Counted from the stretch's first letter, positions 18,838 through 27,725 are shown. The stretch is 64,000 bases of DNA from Bacteroidota bacterium (GCA_016711505.1 JADJSV010000018.1:372001-436000), one strand, 5' to 3'. Notes: a model not told the origin generated them from the sequence alone. Numbers and translations are program-made.

Positions 18838-21588
18838 ATGTTGATAAATGTGGTTAATGTAATATTCGTAAATATTGAGTCTTGTTTTAAGGTAATTATA
18901 AAGTTTAAATACTTTTTTGCCTTTTTCTGTTTGTCTTGCACAAGTCTGCAGGTATTTTCACAAACAGCATTATTTTACAATGGAAATATTTTCACGTCTG
19001 ATACCAGAAATCCGTTTATCAATTATTTTGTTGTTGAAAACGGAAAATTCACGAGGTCCGGGAATTCATATGTTTCGGATAGTTCTGAGAACTTTGATTA
19101 CAAAATAGATCTGAAAGGTAAGACCGTGATTCCGGGAATTATCGATAGTCATATCCATTTTATTGATGGCTCTTTAGGCCTTCTTCAGATCAGCTTATCA
19201 AATATTGTTGATTCCGCGGAATTACGAAATTTAATTATTTCGACTTCAGGACAAATGATAGATGGGTATTATGTAGCAAGGGATCTTGGGTTTCCAGCGT
19301 TGCAAGGGATATCTTCACCATTGAATTTCCTCGATAAAGTTATACCGGATTCTCCTGCAATAATTTTCTTAAAGAGCGGTCACGCTGCAGTTGCTAATTC
19401 CAAAGCAATGAAAAAGTTGGGGATCACTTCAAAAACCAAAATCAGCGATGGTTCAATTGGAATTGCCAAAGGTGGTGAACTGAACGGTTGGTTATTGGAA
19501 GCAGCAGCAATGGAGGCATTGAAACGCATAGGCTCATGCTATTCCGACCGAACCATCGAAAAAGCAGTTCTAAAAGGACAGCGACTTGCTTTGTCCTATG
19601 GAATTACAACCATGGGTGACAACACCTTTTCTCCTTATCATATGAAGATTTACCAGGCCATGCAAAGAGATGGTACTCTAAAATTAAGAATGTGGACCCG
19701 AAGTTTCGGAAGAATTCCCCAGACTACCAGCTTGATGTATCCAATGGGGACAAAAAAACTGGGTTTTATAGGCCCGGAAAATGATTTTATGCAGGTACAT
19801 TTCCATCTAACAAAACTTTTCGAAGACATGTCACTTTCGGTTCCCCCCGGAGTGACCGGAATAAAGGAACCTGGAGGAACCATTTATCTGAACGAAAAGG
19901 AAATTAAACATTACTTGCTTCTTCACCCGGATAAAACTTATGCTTTTCATGTACAAGGTGAAAAAGGTCTGCAAAATATAATTGATGCATTAAACGAACG
20001 GGGAAATAGCACAAATCATCACCGGCATGTTATCGATCATGCCGGTTATTGTACCGAAGATCAATTAACCGAACTTAAAAAACTAGGTGCATCGGTTACT
20101 ATTCTGGCTTCCCAGACTTTTGATTATCCTGCAATAATCCGTCAATACGGAGCGACTGGTGTTCCTCTTCGTGAAAACGAATTACTCAACGCACGTCTGA
20201 AGTACAGGATTCTGGACGGAGCTTTATCAAGCGATTTCCCCTATGGCATGGATACAAATTTTGTACACCATAAAAATATTGACGGATTAAATCCCTTTCC
20301 TAACATGGCCGTAAATGTATGCGGAAAATTCCCGGATGGTTCAGTCATTAAAGGGTTTGAGAATAAAACGCTGACTGTTTCAGAAGCTATTCATTCCTAC
20401 ACTGTAAACGGGGCGTATGTGCTGGGAGCTGAAAACCTGCTTGGCAAAATAGCGCCAGGATATGCCGCCGATTTTTTAATCCTGGAAGATTCACTTTCAG
20501 AAACTGACCCAATGGATTTGTATAGCTGCAAAGTAGCACAAACTTATATTGCAGGCGAAAAGGTGTTTGATATAAATAATGCTGAGCGCCAGATTTCATC
20601 CACTGTCGAAAAGAAAATAAAACCCTATGACTATACTATCAGCCCGGTTTTCGGGTATGATCCGACAACAGGTTTTATTTTTGGTGCTGCGGGATTCGTA
20701 TTTCCACTCAAAACACCGGCGAGTTACGGTGACCTTCAATTAATGGCAACCACTTCAGGGAAAGTACAAGTTCAGGCCAAATACATAAGGTATGGCTTAT
20801 TAAAAGATGTGGATTTTAAGATGCCTGTCACCTATACTAATTTTATTGAATACTACTTTGGCGAAGGTGACACCACCTCATCAGAAAGTTTTAATGAAAT
20901 ATTTTCCGACAGATATTTTGTTCGCCCGGAATTCGAATTGAAAGTTAATGATCATTTCAAGGCTTCATTATTCGGTGATTTCAGGGTGCGGAATGAAAAT
21001 GCTGTAAAAGATAAAGAAGGAAATACACTTAACATGTGGTTCTTCCCTGATGAAAAAAATATAGGATCAGGTCTTGGCCTCTTTTATGATACACGCGATA
21101 ATCCCGTTTCGACAAAACTAGGTTTTTACAGTGCTATTTATTACGAAAATATTTCAGAACTCAGCTTTTCTGATTTTGGGAAATCAGGATTATTGTTCAC
21201 TGATTTAAGATACTTCCATTACATTACTAATTCAAAATTTGTTTTGGCTTCGCGGATATCCGGAGGAATTAGTTATGGTAATCCAAGTTACCTTTTCCGA
21301 TACACGTTAGGTGGTGCGGAACGATTAAGAGGCTATTATACCAACAGGTACCGAGGCGATCGCTTTTATTCGGCTCAACTTGAATTCAGATTCCCGTTGT
21401 ACAAGAAATTTTCCGGTGTGTGTTTTCTGGATGAAGGTGATGTAAGCGATGATAAATTAAATAAAACCCTTTTTAGCTATGGTGGGGGAATACGGTTTTC
21501 GATAAACGATAATGTTAATTTAAGGTTGGATTATGGAATCGGGAAGGACCAAAATGGTGTGCTTTTCACATTTGGAGAAGCTTTTTGA
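18838..21588 (+). CDS. amidohydrolase fused to an Omp85/D15-like outer-membrane beta-barrel
   Basis: A two-part protein of about 916 residues. After a long signal region ending near residue 42 (FCLSCTSLQVFSQ), residues ~45-575 form a YtcJ-like amidohydrolase_3: GKTVIPGIIDSHIHF with metal ligands His105 and His107, KSGHAAVANSKAM, a further ligand candidate His401 (DHAGYC), Asp466 in SSDFPYG, and the closing VLGAENLLGKIAPGYAADF. Residues ~600-916 look like an Omp85/bacterial surface antigen barrel: ISPVFGYDPTTGFIFGAAGF, GSGLGLFYDTRDNPVSTKLG, the LRGYY box at 830-834 corresponding to the Omp85 (V/I)RG(F/Y) motif, EFRFPLY, and a C-terminal Phe as in outer-membrane beta-signals. The enzyme would thus be tethered in the outer membrane, resembling type Vd patatin-barrel proteins. 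No POTRA domain was recognised. The TTG two codons upstream is an alternative start. Confidence 0.85.
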   Translation: MLINVVNVIFVNIESCFKVIIKFKYFFAFFCLSCTSLQVFSQTALFYNGNIFTSDTRNPFINYFVVENGKFTRSGNSYVSDSSENFDYKIDLKGKTVIPGIIDSHIHFIDGSLGLLQISLSNIVDSAELRNLIISTSGQMIDGYYVARDLGFPALQGISSPLNFLDKVIPDSPAIIFLKSGHAAVANSKAMKKLGITSKTKISDGSIGIAKGGELNGWLLEAAAMEALKRIGSCYSDRTIEKAVLKGQRLALSYGITTMGDNTFSPYHMKIYQAMQRDGTLKLRMWTRSFGRIPQTTSLMYPMGTKKLGFIGPENDFMQVHFHLTKLFEDMSLSVPPGVTGIKEPGGTIYLNEKEIKHYLLLHPDKTYAFHVQGEKGLQNIIDALNERGNSTNHHRHVIDHAGYCTEDQLTELKKLGASVTILASQTFDYPAIIRQYGATGVPLRENELLNARLKYRILDGALSSDFPYGMDTNFVHHKNIDGLNPFPNMAVNVCGKFPDGSVIKGFENKTLTVSEAIHSYTVNGAYVLGAENLLGKIAPGYAADFLILEDSLSETDPMDLYSCKVAQTYIAGEKVFDINNAERQISSTVEKKIKPYDYTISPVFGYDPTTGFIFGAAGFVFPLKTPASYGDLQLMATTSGKVQVQAKYIRYGLLKDVDFKMPVTYTNFIEYYFGEGDTTSSESFNEIFSDRYFVRPEFELKVNDHFKASLFGDFRVRNENAVKDKEGNTLNMWFFPDEKNIGSGLGLFYDTRDNPVSTKLGFYSAIYYENISELSFSDFGKSGLLFTDLRYFHYITNSKFVLASRISGGISYGNPSYLFRYTLGGAERLRGYYTNRYRGDRFYSAQLEFRFPLYKKFSGVCFLDEGDVSDDKLNKTLFSYGGGIRFSINDNVNLRLDYGIGKDQNGVLFTFGEAF

Positions 21589-21639
21589 CATACATTTATC
21601 ATTGGATGAAAATTAAAATTTAATTGCAAAAACAAAGGC

Positions 21640-22563
21640 ATGAAATCCAAAGCAATGAAAATAATTCTTTCATTTTTCCTGATTGTTATTGGCTTGAATA
21701 CTAAAGCACAGGAAAGAAATATCTTTACTACTGATAGTGTCAGTCTGTATGTAAATGTAAAAGGAAGTGGCACCCCTTGTTTATATATTCATGGTGGCCC
21801 TGGCTCAGGAAGTTATTGGGTAGAAAAATTTTTCGGGAATGTGCTGGAACAACATTTTCAAATGATTTATCTCGATCAGAGAGGTGTTGGGCGTTCTACT
21901 AGTCCGAAGGATCACAACTACTCTATGGAAAGGATGGTGAAGGATTTTGAAGAAGTACGGAATGCACTTGGCATAAAGCAATGGTTGACACTTGGACATT
22001 CTTTTGGAGGAATTCTACAAATGGGTTATTCTGAACGACACCCAAAAATTATTTCCGGAATGTTGATGATAAACTGTACGCTTGATCTGACCGAAAGTTT
22101 TAATGGCACATGGATTCCCAAGGCATGTGAATTTCTTGACCTTCCACCGCACAATATTTACACTAATGATTCAATTCCATTACTCGATCGACTTATGGGT
22201 GTTATAGGGAAGCTTAATGAAAAGGATCTGAAATGGAAAATGGCATTTGCTGATGAAAAGAACTCCATTGCAATGGATGCATCATACGATGAAATTCCAA
22301 ACTGGAATAATGATTTTGGAAATCTTGCTCTTTCAATTAAAGAATACTGGAATAATTATAAACCACTGGCGACTGATATGAAAATGCCCGTTTTATTCTT
22401 TACCGGAGATTCTGACTGGATGGCCGGACCTGAAAATTATAAAGGTGTTAATTTCCCAAATATTATACTGTACAAAAGCAATGTTGGTCATATCCCTTTC
22501 ATGGAAAATAAAGGTGATTTGGAAAAAGCCATAATACAGTATATCAAAAAGTATAACTTCTAA
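21640..22563 (+). CDS. alpha/beta hydrolase (proline iminopeptidase-like)
   Basis: A secreted or periplasmic hydrolase of 307 residues. A signal peptide occupies residues ~6-24 (MKIILSFFLIVIGLNTKAQ). The oxyanion region HGGPGSGSYW (51-60), LDQRGVGRS (79-87) and nucleophile elbow LGHSFGG (Ser121) are classic for the proline iminopeptidase/epoxide-hydrolase-like S33 branch. The acid is likely in FFTGDSDW and the His in SNVGHIPFME near the C terminus. It starts 51 bases after the amidohydrolase-barrel gene in the same direction and may be co-transcribed with it; both would act outside the cytoplasm (inference). A second ATG five codons in is an alternative start. Confidence 0.88.
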   Translation: MKSKAMKIILSFFLIVIGLNTKAQERNIFTTDSVSLYVNVKGSGTPCLYIHGGPGSGSYWVEKFFGNVLEQHFQMIYLDQRGVGRSTSPKDHNYSMERMVKDFEEVRNALGIKQWLTLGHSFGGILQMGYSERHPKIISGMLMINCTLDLTESFNGTWIPKACEFLDLPPHNIYTNDSIPLLDRLMGVIGKLNEKDLKWKMAFADEKNSIAMDASYDEIPNWNNDFGNLALSIKEYWNNYKPLATDMKMPVLFFTGDSDWMAGPENYKGVNFPNIILYKSNVGHIPFMENKGDLEKAIIQYIKKYNF

Positions 22564-22622
22564 TTCCATTTCATGGTTACTAATTAGTTTGTTTCTTTTT
22601 GGGTATTGCTAAGAATAGCTTT

Positions 22623-23399
22623 ATGAATACCTTATCGAATCCTTCTGTAAAAAAGTCTGTTATATCTGTCATTGGATTTATATCCCTGTTTACTCTATAC
22701 CATCTTCCTGAATTTTTTCAAAACTATTATCAGGAACCACTTATTTGGTTGCTGGAAAGTAGTATGCTACTTTTCGTGATAGTGGCTTATTTTATTGGGA
22801 AAAGTAAGTTTAAAAACGGGTTCAGAACCTATGGATTATTCGCTTTCCGTAAATATTGGAGCAACCTTGCAAAAGGTATACTTATGGGTATTTGCATTAC
22901 AATACTTGCTAACATGGTGCCGGTCTGGATGCATTGGAATAAAATTTCTTGGCATTGGGATTGGCAGCAGATTTTATTGTTTACAATCGGAACCTTCTTT
23001 CCCTCGTTGGCCGAAGATATTCTTACACGTGGTTATGTCATGACTTATTGGCCCCGGAAATGGAATGTTAACTATCTCATTCTTTTTTCTGCCGGGGTGT
23101 ATGTGCTTAACCATATTTTCAAGCTTAATAAGCCGGATGTATTGTTGTACCTGTTTGTACTTGGATTACTATTAATGTGGGTATTCGTCGCCACCCGAAG
23201 TTTATGGCTTACTCTGGGAATACATTGGGGAAGTAATATTGCCTATCAGTTTTTTGCCAATATTGTTTCATTTGAAACCATCAAAGATACCGGTCTGGAA
23301 AATTATGTACTGGCAGCTTGTTATGTATTGGGATTTATGTTGGTATTCATATTGTTTAAAGGTGGTTTTTTTACTTTGGCAGTGAAGAATGATGATTGA
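22623..23399 (+). CDS. CPBP-family intramembrane metalloprotease
   Basis: A multi-helix membrane protein of about 258 residues with an Abi/CaaX-protease (Rce1-like) domain. The first catalytic motif reads SLAEDILTRGYVMTYW, with Glu-Asp in place of the usual Glu-Glu followed by the xxxR; the second motif is NHIFKL, and the last is LGIHWGSNIAYQF. The EE to ED change is worth noting but conservative. The ATG at 22623 fits better than a TTG 24 bases before it. It lies 60 bases downstream of the alpha/beta hydrolase on the same strand. CPBP proteins often process or modify peptides; no target is evident. Confidence 0.8.
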   Translation: MNTLSNPSVKKSVISVIGFISLFTLYHLPEFFQNYYQEPLIWLLESSMLLFVIVAYFIGKSKFKNGFRTYGLFAFRKYWSNLAKGILMGICITILANMVPVWMHWNKISWHWDWQQILLFTIGTFFPSLAEDILTRGYVMTYWPRKWNVNYLILFSAGVYVLNHIFKLNKPDVLLYLFVLGLLLMWVFVATRSLWLTLGIHWGSNIAYQFFANIVSFETIKDTGLENYVLAACYVLGFMLVFILFKGGFFTLAVKNDD

Positions 23400-23418
23400 A
23401 ATTTGTGACACAACGTGC

Positions 23419-24510
23419 TCAGTTTTTTTCTTTCCTTGCAAGCACCATCTTTACCTGGTCTTTAATATTTTCTTTGGAAACAGTTGGAACGTAAAATGTT
23501 TCATAATAGGCTTTAACAAAAGCAGTAAGTGGAGTAGCAATCAAAGCCCCTATTAAGCCAAAAGCACTTGCTAAAGCAAGCATGGAAAAGAGGGTTGATA
23601 CAGGATGTAAATTCATAGTGGATGCTCTTATCCGAGGAATTACCAAATCACCCATAATTTCATTTAATATCAGATAAAATATAAGTACCCATAAGGCTGT
23701 CATCGGTGAAATTGAAAGGGTTATTAAGACCGGAGGGACTGCCATAATATATAATCCTAACTTGGGAACTAATTCTGCAAACAAAGCTAATCCAGTCCAT
23801 ACCCATACTCCAGGCACTTCCATATAGGTTAAAAAGAAATAGGTCGCAATGGCTTCCATTGTACCAGCTAACAGATTAGACCATATCCAACCATTTAACA
23901 TAACTGATGCTTTCGCTAATGCCTGTGCTGCCTTCTGTCTTTTTTCTTCCGGAAATAACATCAGATAGGTTTCTATTAACGGTGCCGGATCAATCAACAT
24001 GTAAATTACGATACTGAAAAAAACTATTATCATAAAAGCGCCACCGATTAGTGAAAAGGAAAATCGACCAAGGCTTTTTATAATACTATTTGCTTCCGGT
24101 AGATTATCTTTGATCGCTTCTTTACCAAGTAGTTTTTGTTGTAGAGAAGGATAATCTGATAGCATGGATGAGAGTTGATGCCGTAAATCGGAGATGTAAT
24201 TTGGAATATTGGATAGAAGTGTGCTTCCCTCTTCTAACATTCTTGGAATTATAAGCCATCCCATAAAAAATAAGAAAAGCAACATTACAAAAAATACGAT
24301 GATTGCAGCAAAAGTTCTCGGAACTTTTTTTGAAACCAACCACATGGTAGGTGCATTTAAAATCAGGGTCAGAACAATCCCTAGAAAGAAGAGAAATAAA
24401 ATACTGATAATTTCATACGCAAACCACAAGCCGAGAATTACAAAAGCAGCAGTATAAATTAAACTAATACTCGATCTTGATTTATTTTTGGATGAAGTTT
24501 CTTCTATCAT
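23419..24510 (-). CDS. AI-2E family transporter (UPF0118)
   Basis: An inner-membrane permease of 363 residues with about eight hydrophobic segments. The pattern fits the family: an N-terminal paired helix region, a long central amphipathic segment (residues ~75-150), then the C-terminal block GVWVWTGLALFAELVPKLGLYIMAVPPVLITL and LNEIMGDLVIPRIRASTMNLHPVSTLFSMLALASAFGLIGALIATPLTA. Members export autoinducer-2 or act as Na+/H+ antiporters; the substrate cannot be read from sequence. It converges with the plus-strand CPBP gene, with 19 bases between their ends. Confidence 0.9.
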   Translation of the reverse strand: MIEETSSKNKSRSSISLIYTAAFVILGLWFAYEIISILFLFFLGIVLTLILNAPTMWLVSKKVPRTFAAIIVFFVMLLFLFFMGWLIIPRMLEEGSTLLSNIPNYISDLRHQLSSMLSDYPSLQQKLLGKEAIKDNLPEANSIIKSLGRFSFSLIGGAFMIIVFFSIVIYMLIDPAPLIETYLMLFPEEKRQKAAQALAKASVMLNGWIWSNLLAGTMEAIATYFFLTYMEVPGVWVWTGLALFAELVPKLGLYIMAVPPVLITLSISPMTALWVLIFYLILNEIMGDLVIPRIRASTMNLHPVSTLFSMLALASAFGLIGALIATPLTAFVKAYYETFYVPTVSKENIKDQVKMVLARKEKN

Positions 24511-24907
24511 GTGCTTTTATTTTTTTACTTTATTAAATGTTCTCGCTCCTTCATTACATTAACGGCAGCTCTTGCAAAAACTTAAACCAATAATTTTTTC
24601 TATTGCATATTCTGTTCCCATGCCGGCAATACCACTTTAAAATAGTTTGCCTTTACCAATATGCTTGATGGTTAGAAGTGAATAATATAAAAAAGGCTTT
24701 TGATTTCAATTTAACAGTTTATCGAAGCCAATTAAGTTCAAAACCTTGCCAAAGTTTTAGGGGAAATAAAGTAACCAGATTCTCGGGTATTCTTTTTATT
24801 GCTTTGAGAAAAATGTGACCCATGCCCGTGAGTCGCTTAAAACTTTCGAAGAGTGCGACAATTAGTTAATGAGAAATCATTTCTTCTGAAATTTTTTTAT
24901 TCTAACT
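24511..24907. other. intergenic region without recognised feature
   Basis: About 400 bases between the AI-2E transporter start and the Arr gene end. Both strands were read; no open frame of credible composition, no clear terminator hairpin and no convincing attC-like palindrome was found. Confidence 0.5.
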
Positions 24908-25357
24908 TTATTCGTCATTCAAAGAATTAATTCCCTGTTCTTTCAGTTTTGCTAATGCGGCCTTCATTGCTTTAACTTGTTCTGGTGGGTGCCCTTGCCA
25001 ATTTGTTACTTCTCCAACTATTTTAAACGGTTGGGTTGAACGATAAGATTTTGTCGGGTTACCAGGGAATTTTTTATCTGTTAAGTCAGGATCATCTTCG
25101 ATAGGTCCCGTTGGTTCTACTAAATATATTCTTTCACGTTCTTCACCATAAGCAAGCTCTGCACCCCAGATAGCAGCATCTAAAGTTGCTGACAGGAAAA
25201 TATATTTTGCATTTTTTCTCTGTCCATAATTCGAGTTGAAACCAACTTCAATAAACTCCCCGAGTTTCAAGTCAGACCTTGTCCCGTGAAAATAGGTCTG
25301 TGCAAAAGGTGTTGCACCTTGTTCATTTGATTTATGTTCGTCGCTGTTATTTTCCAT
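24908..25357 (-). CDS. arr: NAD+--rifampin ADP-ribosyltransferase (Arr family)
   Basis: A small cytoplasmic enzyme that inactivates rifamycins by ADP-ribosylation. From the ATG at 25357 it has 149 residues, close to the usual Arr length. The diagnostic N-terminal QTYFHGTRSDLKLGEFIEVG (His24-Gly25-Thr26-Arg27) is present, as are KYIFLSATLDAAIWGAELAYG, YLVEPTGPIEDDPDLTDKKF and the conserved SYRSTQPFKIVGEV. An upstream ATG at 25432 overlaps the preceding gene and adds unrelated sequence, so it is rejected. It follows a RibD-type reductase gene by 28 bases. Arr genes are frequent integron cassettes elsewhere, but no attC-like site flanks this one. Actual resistance is not shown by sequence. Confidence 0.9.
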   Translation of the reverse strand: MENNSDEHKSNEQGATPFAQTYFHGTRSDLKLGEFIEVGFNSNYGQRKNAKYIFLSATLDAAIWGAELAYGEERERIYLVEPTGPIEDDPDLTDKKFPGNPTKSYRSTQPFKIVGEVTNWQGHPPEQVKAMKAALAKLKEQGINSLNDE

Positions 25358-25385
25358 TGCGTAAACGATTAGCTGGTTGACTTTC

Positions 25386-25937
25386 TTATTGATGAGTAGC
25401 CTCATAATATAGTACGATTGCACCTGAGCCAAAGATTTTTGTCTTTGAAAGTTTAAAAATTGTCCTGTCTCTTACTTTGTCAAACAACGGCAGACCTTTT
25501 CCCTCTATCATTGGATAAATACAAATCTGAAACTCATCAATCAAATTAAAGTTTATTAGCTGAATAATTAAACTCCGACTGCCAACTAAAATATCTTTAC
25601 CTGGTTGTTGTTTGAGTTCTGAAACTTCCTTTTTAATTTCTTTTGTTACAAGTTTCGCACTGTCCCATTCAGTATTTTTCAAAGTCCGTGAAAAAACAAT
25701 TTTTGGTATTTTATCAATGGCAAGAGCAAAATCGTCCATTGATTTTTGACCTGAAGGATTTTTTAGCAGTGTTTGCCAATATTGCATGAGTTGGTAAGTT
25801 GTTCGTCCATACAATATACTTCCTGAATTGTCTAAAAGTTCTGCATAATGTATATGTAAATCTTCATCGGGGATACCTGCTGTATGATCGCAAATCCCGT
25901 CAAGGGTCATATTAATTGCTGCAATTACTTTTCTCAT
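25386..25937 (-). CDS. dihydrofolate reductase family protein (RibD C-terminal domain)
   Basis: A 183-residue NADPH-binding reductase of the RibD_C/YwjB type. Typical blocks are MRKVIAAINMTLDGI at the N terminus, SILYGRTTYQLMQYWQ in the first third, KIVFSRTLKNTEWDSAKL in the middle and DILVGSRSLIIQLINFNLIDEFQICIYPMIEGKGLPLFD near the end. These proteins resemble DHFR in fold but rarely reduce dihydrofolate; the real substrate is unknown. It is followed 28 bases later by the Arr gene in the same direction, suggesting co-transcription. A 94-bp palindrome lies immediately upstream. Confidence 0.88.
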   Translation of the reverse strand: MRKVIAAINMTLDGICDHTAGIPDEDLHIHYAELLDNSGSILYGRTTYQLMQYWQTLLKNPSGQKSMDDFALAIDKIPKIVFSRTLKNTEWDSAKLVTKEIKKEVSELKQQPGKDILVGSRSLIIQLINFNLIDEFQICIYPMIEGKGLPLFDKVRDRTIFKLSKTKIFGSGAIVLYYEATHQ

Positions 25938-25972
25938 ATTTTATATTTGAGAGAATAAAACGCAGAGAAAAA

Positions 25973-26066
25973 TTTAACACAGAGAGCATGGAGAAAAAAG
26001 GAGAAAAAAGAGAAATATTTTATTCTCCTTTTTCTCCCTTTTTTTCTCTGTTTTCTCTGTGTTAAA
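25973..26066. repeat. 94-bp purine/pyrimidine-biased inverted repeat
   Basis: The left arm starts TTTAACACAGAGA and runs as GA-rich purines; the right arm is its approximate reverse complement, ending TCTCTGTGTTAAA. The stem is about 43 bp with a few mismatches around a TTT-rich centre. It could form a cruciform or a bidirectional transcript end between the reductase gene and the T9SS gene downstream. Nothing coding is seen in it. Confidence 0.7.
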
Positions 26067-26148
26067 TCACCCTGTTTACTTTTATTGTCAATTTTCATTC
26101 TTTGCTGACTTTATTTATAATTGTCATTAGATATGGGAGTTTATCCCT

Positions 26149-27564
26149 TCAATATTTTACAATTTTATCAATATTTCTGTGACCATCTACCATTGTTTCG
26201 AGAAAATATAAGCCATTGGGAAGAAAACTTAAATCAATAGTTTCTAATAAAAACTCGCGGATAAATTTTTCATTCTTGTTAAGTATTATTTGCCCAAATA
26301 CATTTCGAAGTTTATATGAATACTGATTTACTTTCGAATCCTTAGAGTTTATTGAAAGAATTGAATGCACCGGATTGGGATAAATATTTAAACTTAATTT
26401 ATTTTCACTTAAATAATTTTCTGTTGAGGTAATATTACCTGAAGTATCTGTTTTTAACAGGTAAATGTAATCTTGATTTGAAACTGTATCTTTTGTATAA
26501 CCAACGACAATTGGATTTTGATCATTGTCAAGTATCAGACACTTGGGAAAGGCATAACCGTATCCCGAAAAAAGTCTTGTCCATATTATGTCCCCAATTG
26601 AATTTGCTTTAATTAGTATTAAAGAATGTTGTGTATTATCATTGTATTCTCCTGAAATATAAAAATTCCCTAGGGTGTCTTCAGCAGAAGAAATAAAGCG
26701 CATAGCAATGTTTGAAAAGCAATATTCCTTACTCCATATACTATCACCGCTTTGATCTATCTTAAGTAAGTAACCACATGCTCCCGGACCTCCACCAATT
26801 GGTGTTGTATAACCGGTAACTAAGTATCCATTATTATTTAACAGGTTAATTGAATTACCATTCAATTCAATGGAACTGGTTGTGTCTATATATACTTTAT
26901 CCCATTGAGTATTAAGATTTGAATCGAATTTAACAATTCTGGTTAAGCCATAGATTGGTACTGATGTCGCTACAACCAGTCCGCTATCAGGAGTAACCTG
27001 TATGCTATTTGGATTTTGCAGAAAAGATGATTGTGGGTATTGCACAATTGCTGTATCTAAATTATTTCCTGATGAATCAACTTTAACAATATAATATGTG
27101 TTTTCAGAACTTGCTCCGTCATCTACAAGGCCAATAAAAAATCCATTTTCATAATTCGGAGAAATACAAGAGCCCCATGTTCCCCATTCATCAGAAGGAT
27201 ATGAATTATACCAAAGTATATTTCCAATACTATCTGTTTTATAAACCATTGCTTTTTTTGAAGGATACGCACGCGAGTCTCCAATGAAAACAAATCCGCC
27301 TTCTTGAGTTTGCCTGATACAACCTATGTTTAAATTTAGACATGACATGGTTCTTATCGTATCACCACTACCATCAATCAATAAATTATAAGCCTGATTG
27401 TTGGGAAATGTACCTGTGTTTGCACCAATTATATAATTTCCATTAAGAGCATTGTCAATATGAGCACCTTGCCCAAAACCGTAAGTTCGTTCAAAAAACT
27501 GAGGTTGACAGTCTGCGTAATAAAATGTTCCGAGAAGAAAAATGAAAATTATTATTCGTTTCAT
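26149..27564 (-). CDS. T9SS-exported beta-propeller-like repeat protein
   Basis: A 471-residue secreted protein. Signal peptide at residues 1-19 (MKRIIIFIFLLGTFYYADCQ). The body is a series of ~50-residue repeats with the signature G-x-[I/L]-x-W-x-[K/R] followed by a polar turn, such as DSIGNILWYNSYPS, DQSGDSIWSKEY and NSIGDIIWTRLFSGYG, as in SBBP/delta-60-type propellers. The last ~85 residues are a T9SS sorting domain (NIYPNPVHSILSIN ... LPNGLYFLETMVDGHRNIDKIVKY). The role is unknown; surface display or release is expected. A degenerate attC-like palindrome lies 20 bases upstream of its start. Confidence 0.8.
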   Translation of the reverse strand: MKRIIIFIFLLGTFYYADCQPQFFERTYGFGQGAHIDNALNGNYIIGANTGTFPNNQAYNLLIDGSGDTIRTMSCLNLNIGCIRQTQEGGFVFIGDSRAYPSKKAMVYKTDSIGNILWYNSYPSDEWGTWGSCISPNYENGFFIGLVDDGASSENTYYIVKVDSSGNNLDTAIVQYPQSSFLQNPNSIQVTPDSGLVVATSVPIYGLTRIVKFDSNLNTQWDKVYIDTTSSIELNGNSINLLNNNGYLVTGYTTPIGGGPGACGYLLKIDQSGDSIWSKEYCFSNIAMRFISSAEDTLGNFYISGEYNDNTQHSLILIKANSIGDIIWTRLFSGYGYAFPKCLILDNDQNPIVVGYTKDTVSNQDYIYLLKTDTSGNITSTENYLSENKLSLNIYPNPVHSILSINSKDSKVNQYSYKLRNVFGQIILNKNEKFIREFLLETIDLSFLPNGLYFLETMVDGHRNIDKIVKY

Positions 27565-27584
27565 GTGGGTGGTTTTGGTTGCCT

Positions 27585-27684
27585 ATATCGTTTAGCATTG
27601 CCGTAGAATTACTATTTACCGAAATATAAAAAATAAAAAGAAGAAAATAATAATGTTATATTTATTTCATACAATGCGTTAAAG
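27585..27684. repeat. isolated attC-like AT-rich palindrome
   Basis: Left side TATCGTTTAGCATTGCC, middle TACCGAAATATAAAAA and AATAATG, right side ACAATGCGTTAAAG containing a GTTAAA core. It closely matches the array sites at 51-64 kb but sits 11 kb outside the array, between two T9SS genes on the minus strand. Confidence 0.6.
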
Positions 27685-27696
27685 AAAATTAAAACC

Positions 27697-27725
27697 AAAA
27701 ACGGCCGAAATAAAATTCCGGCCGT
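27697..27725 (-). terminator. intrinsic terminator after the VCBS/T9SS gene
   Basis: On the minus strand the stem ACGGCCG, an 11-base loop, and CGGCCGT are followed by a run of five T residues. It lies about 75 bases after the stop of the upstream minus-strand gene, a good rho-independent terminator. Confidence 0.75.

Noticed and set aside
24908..25937. Arr/RibD-type pair as an integron cassette
   Set aside because: Despite the cassette-like gene, no TAACG...GTTA palindrome flanks it; the adjacent 94-bp repeat is of a different type.
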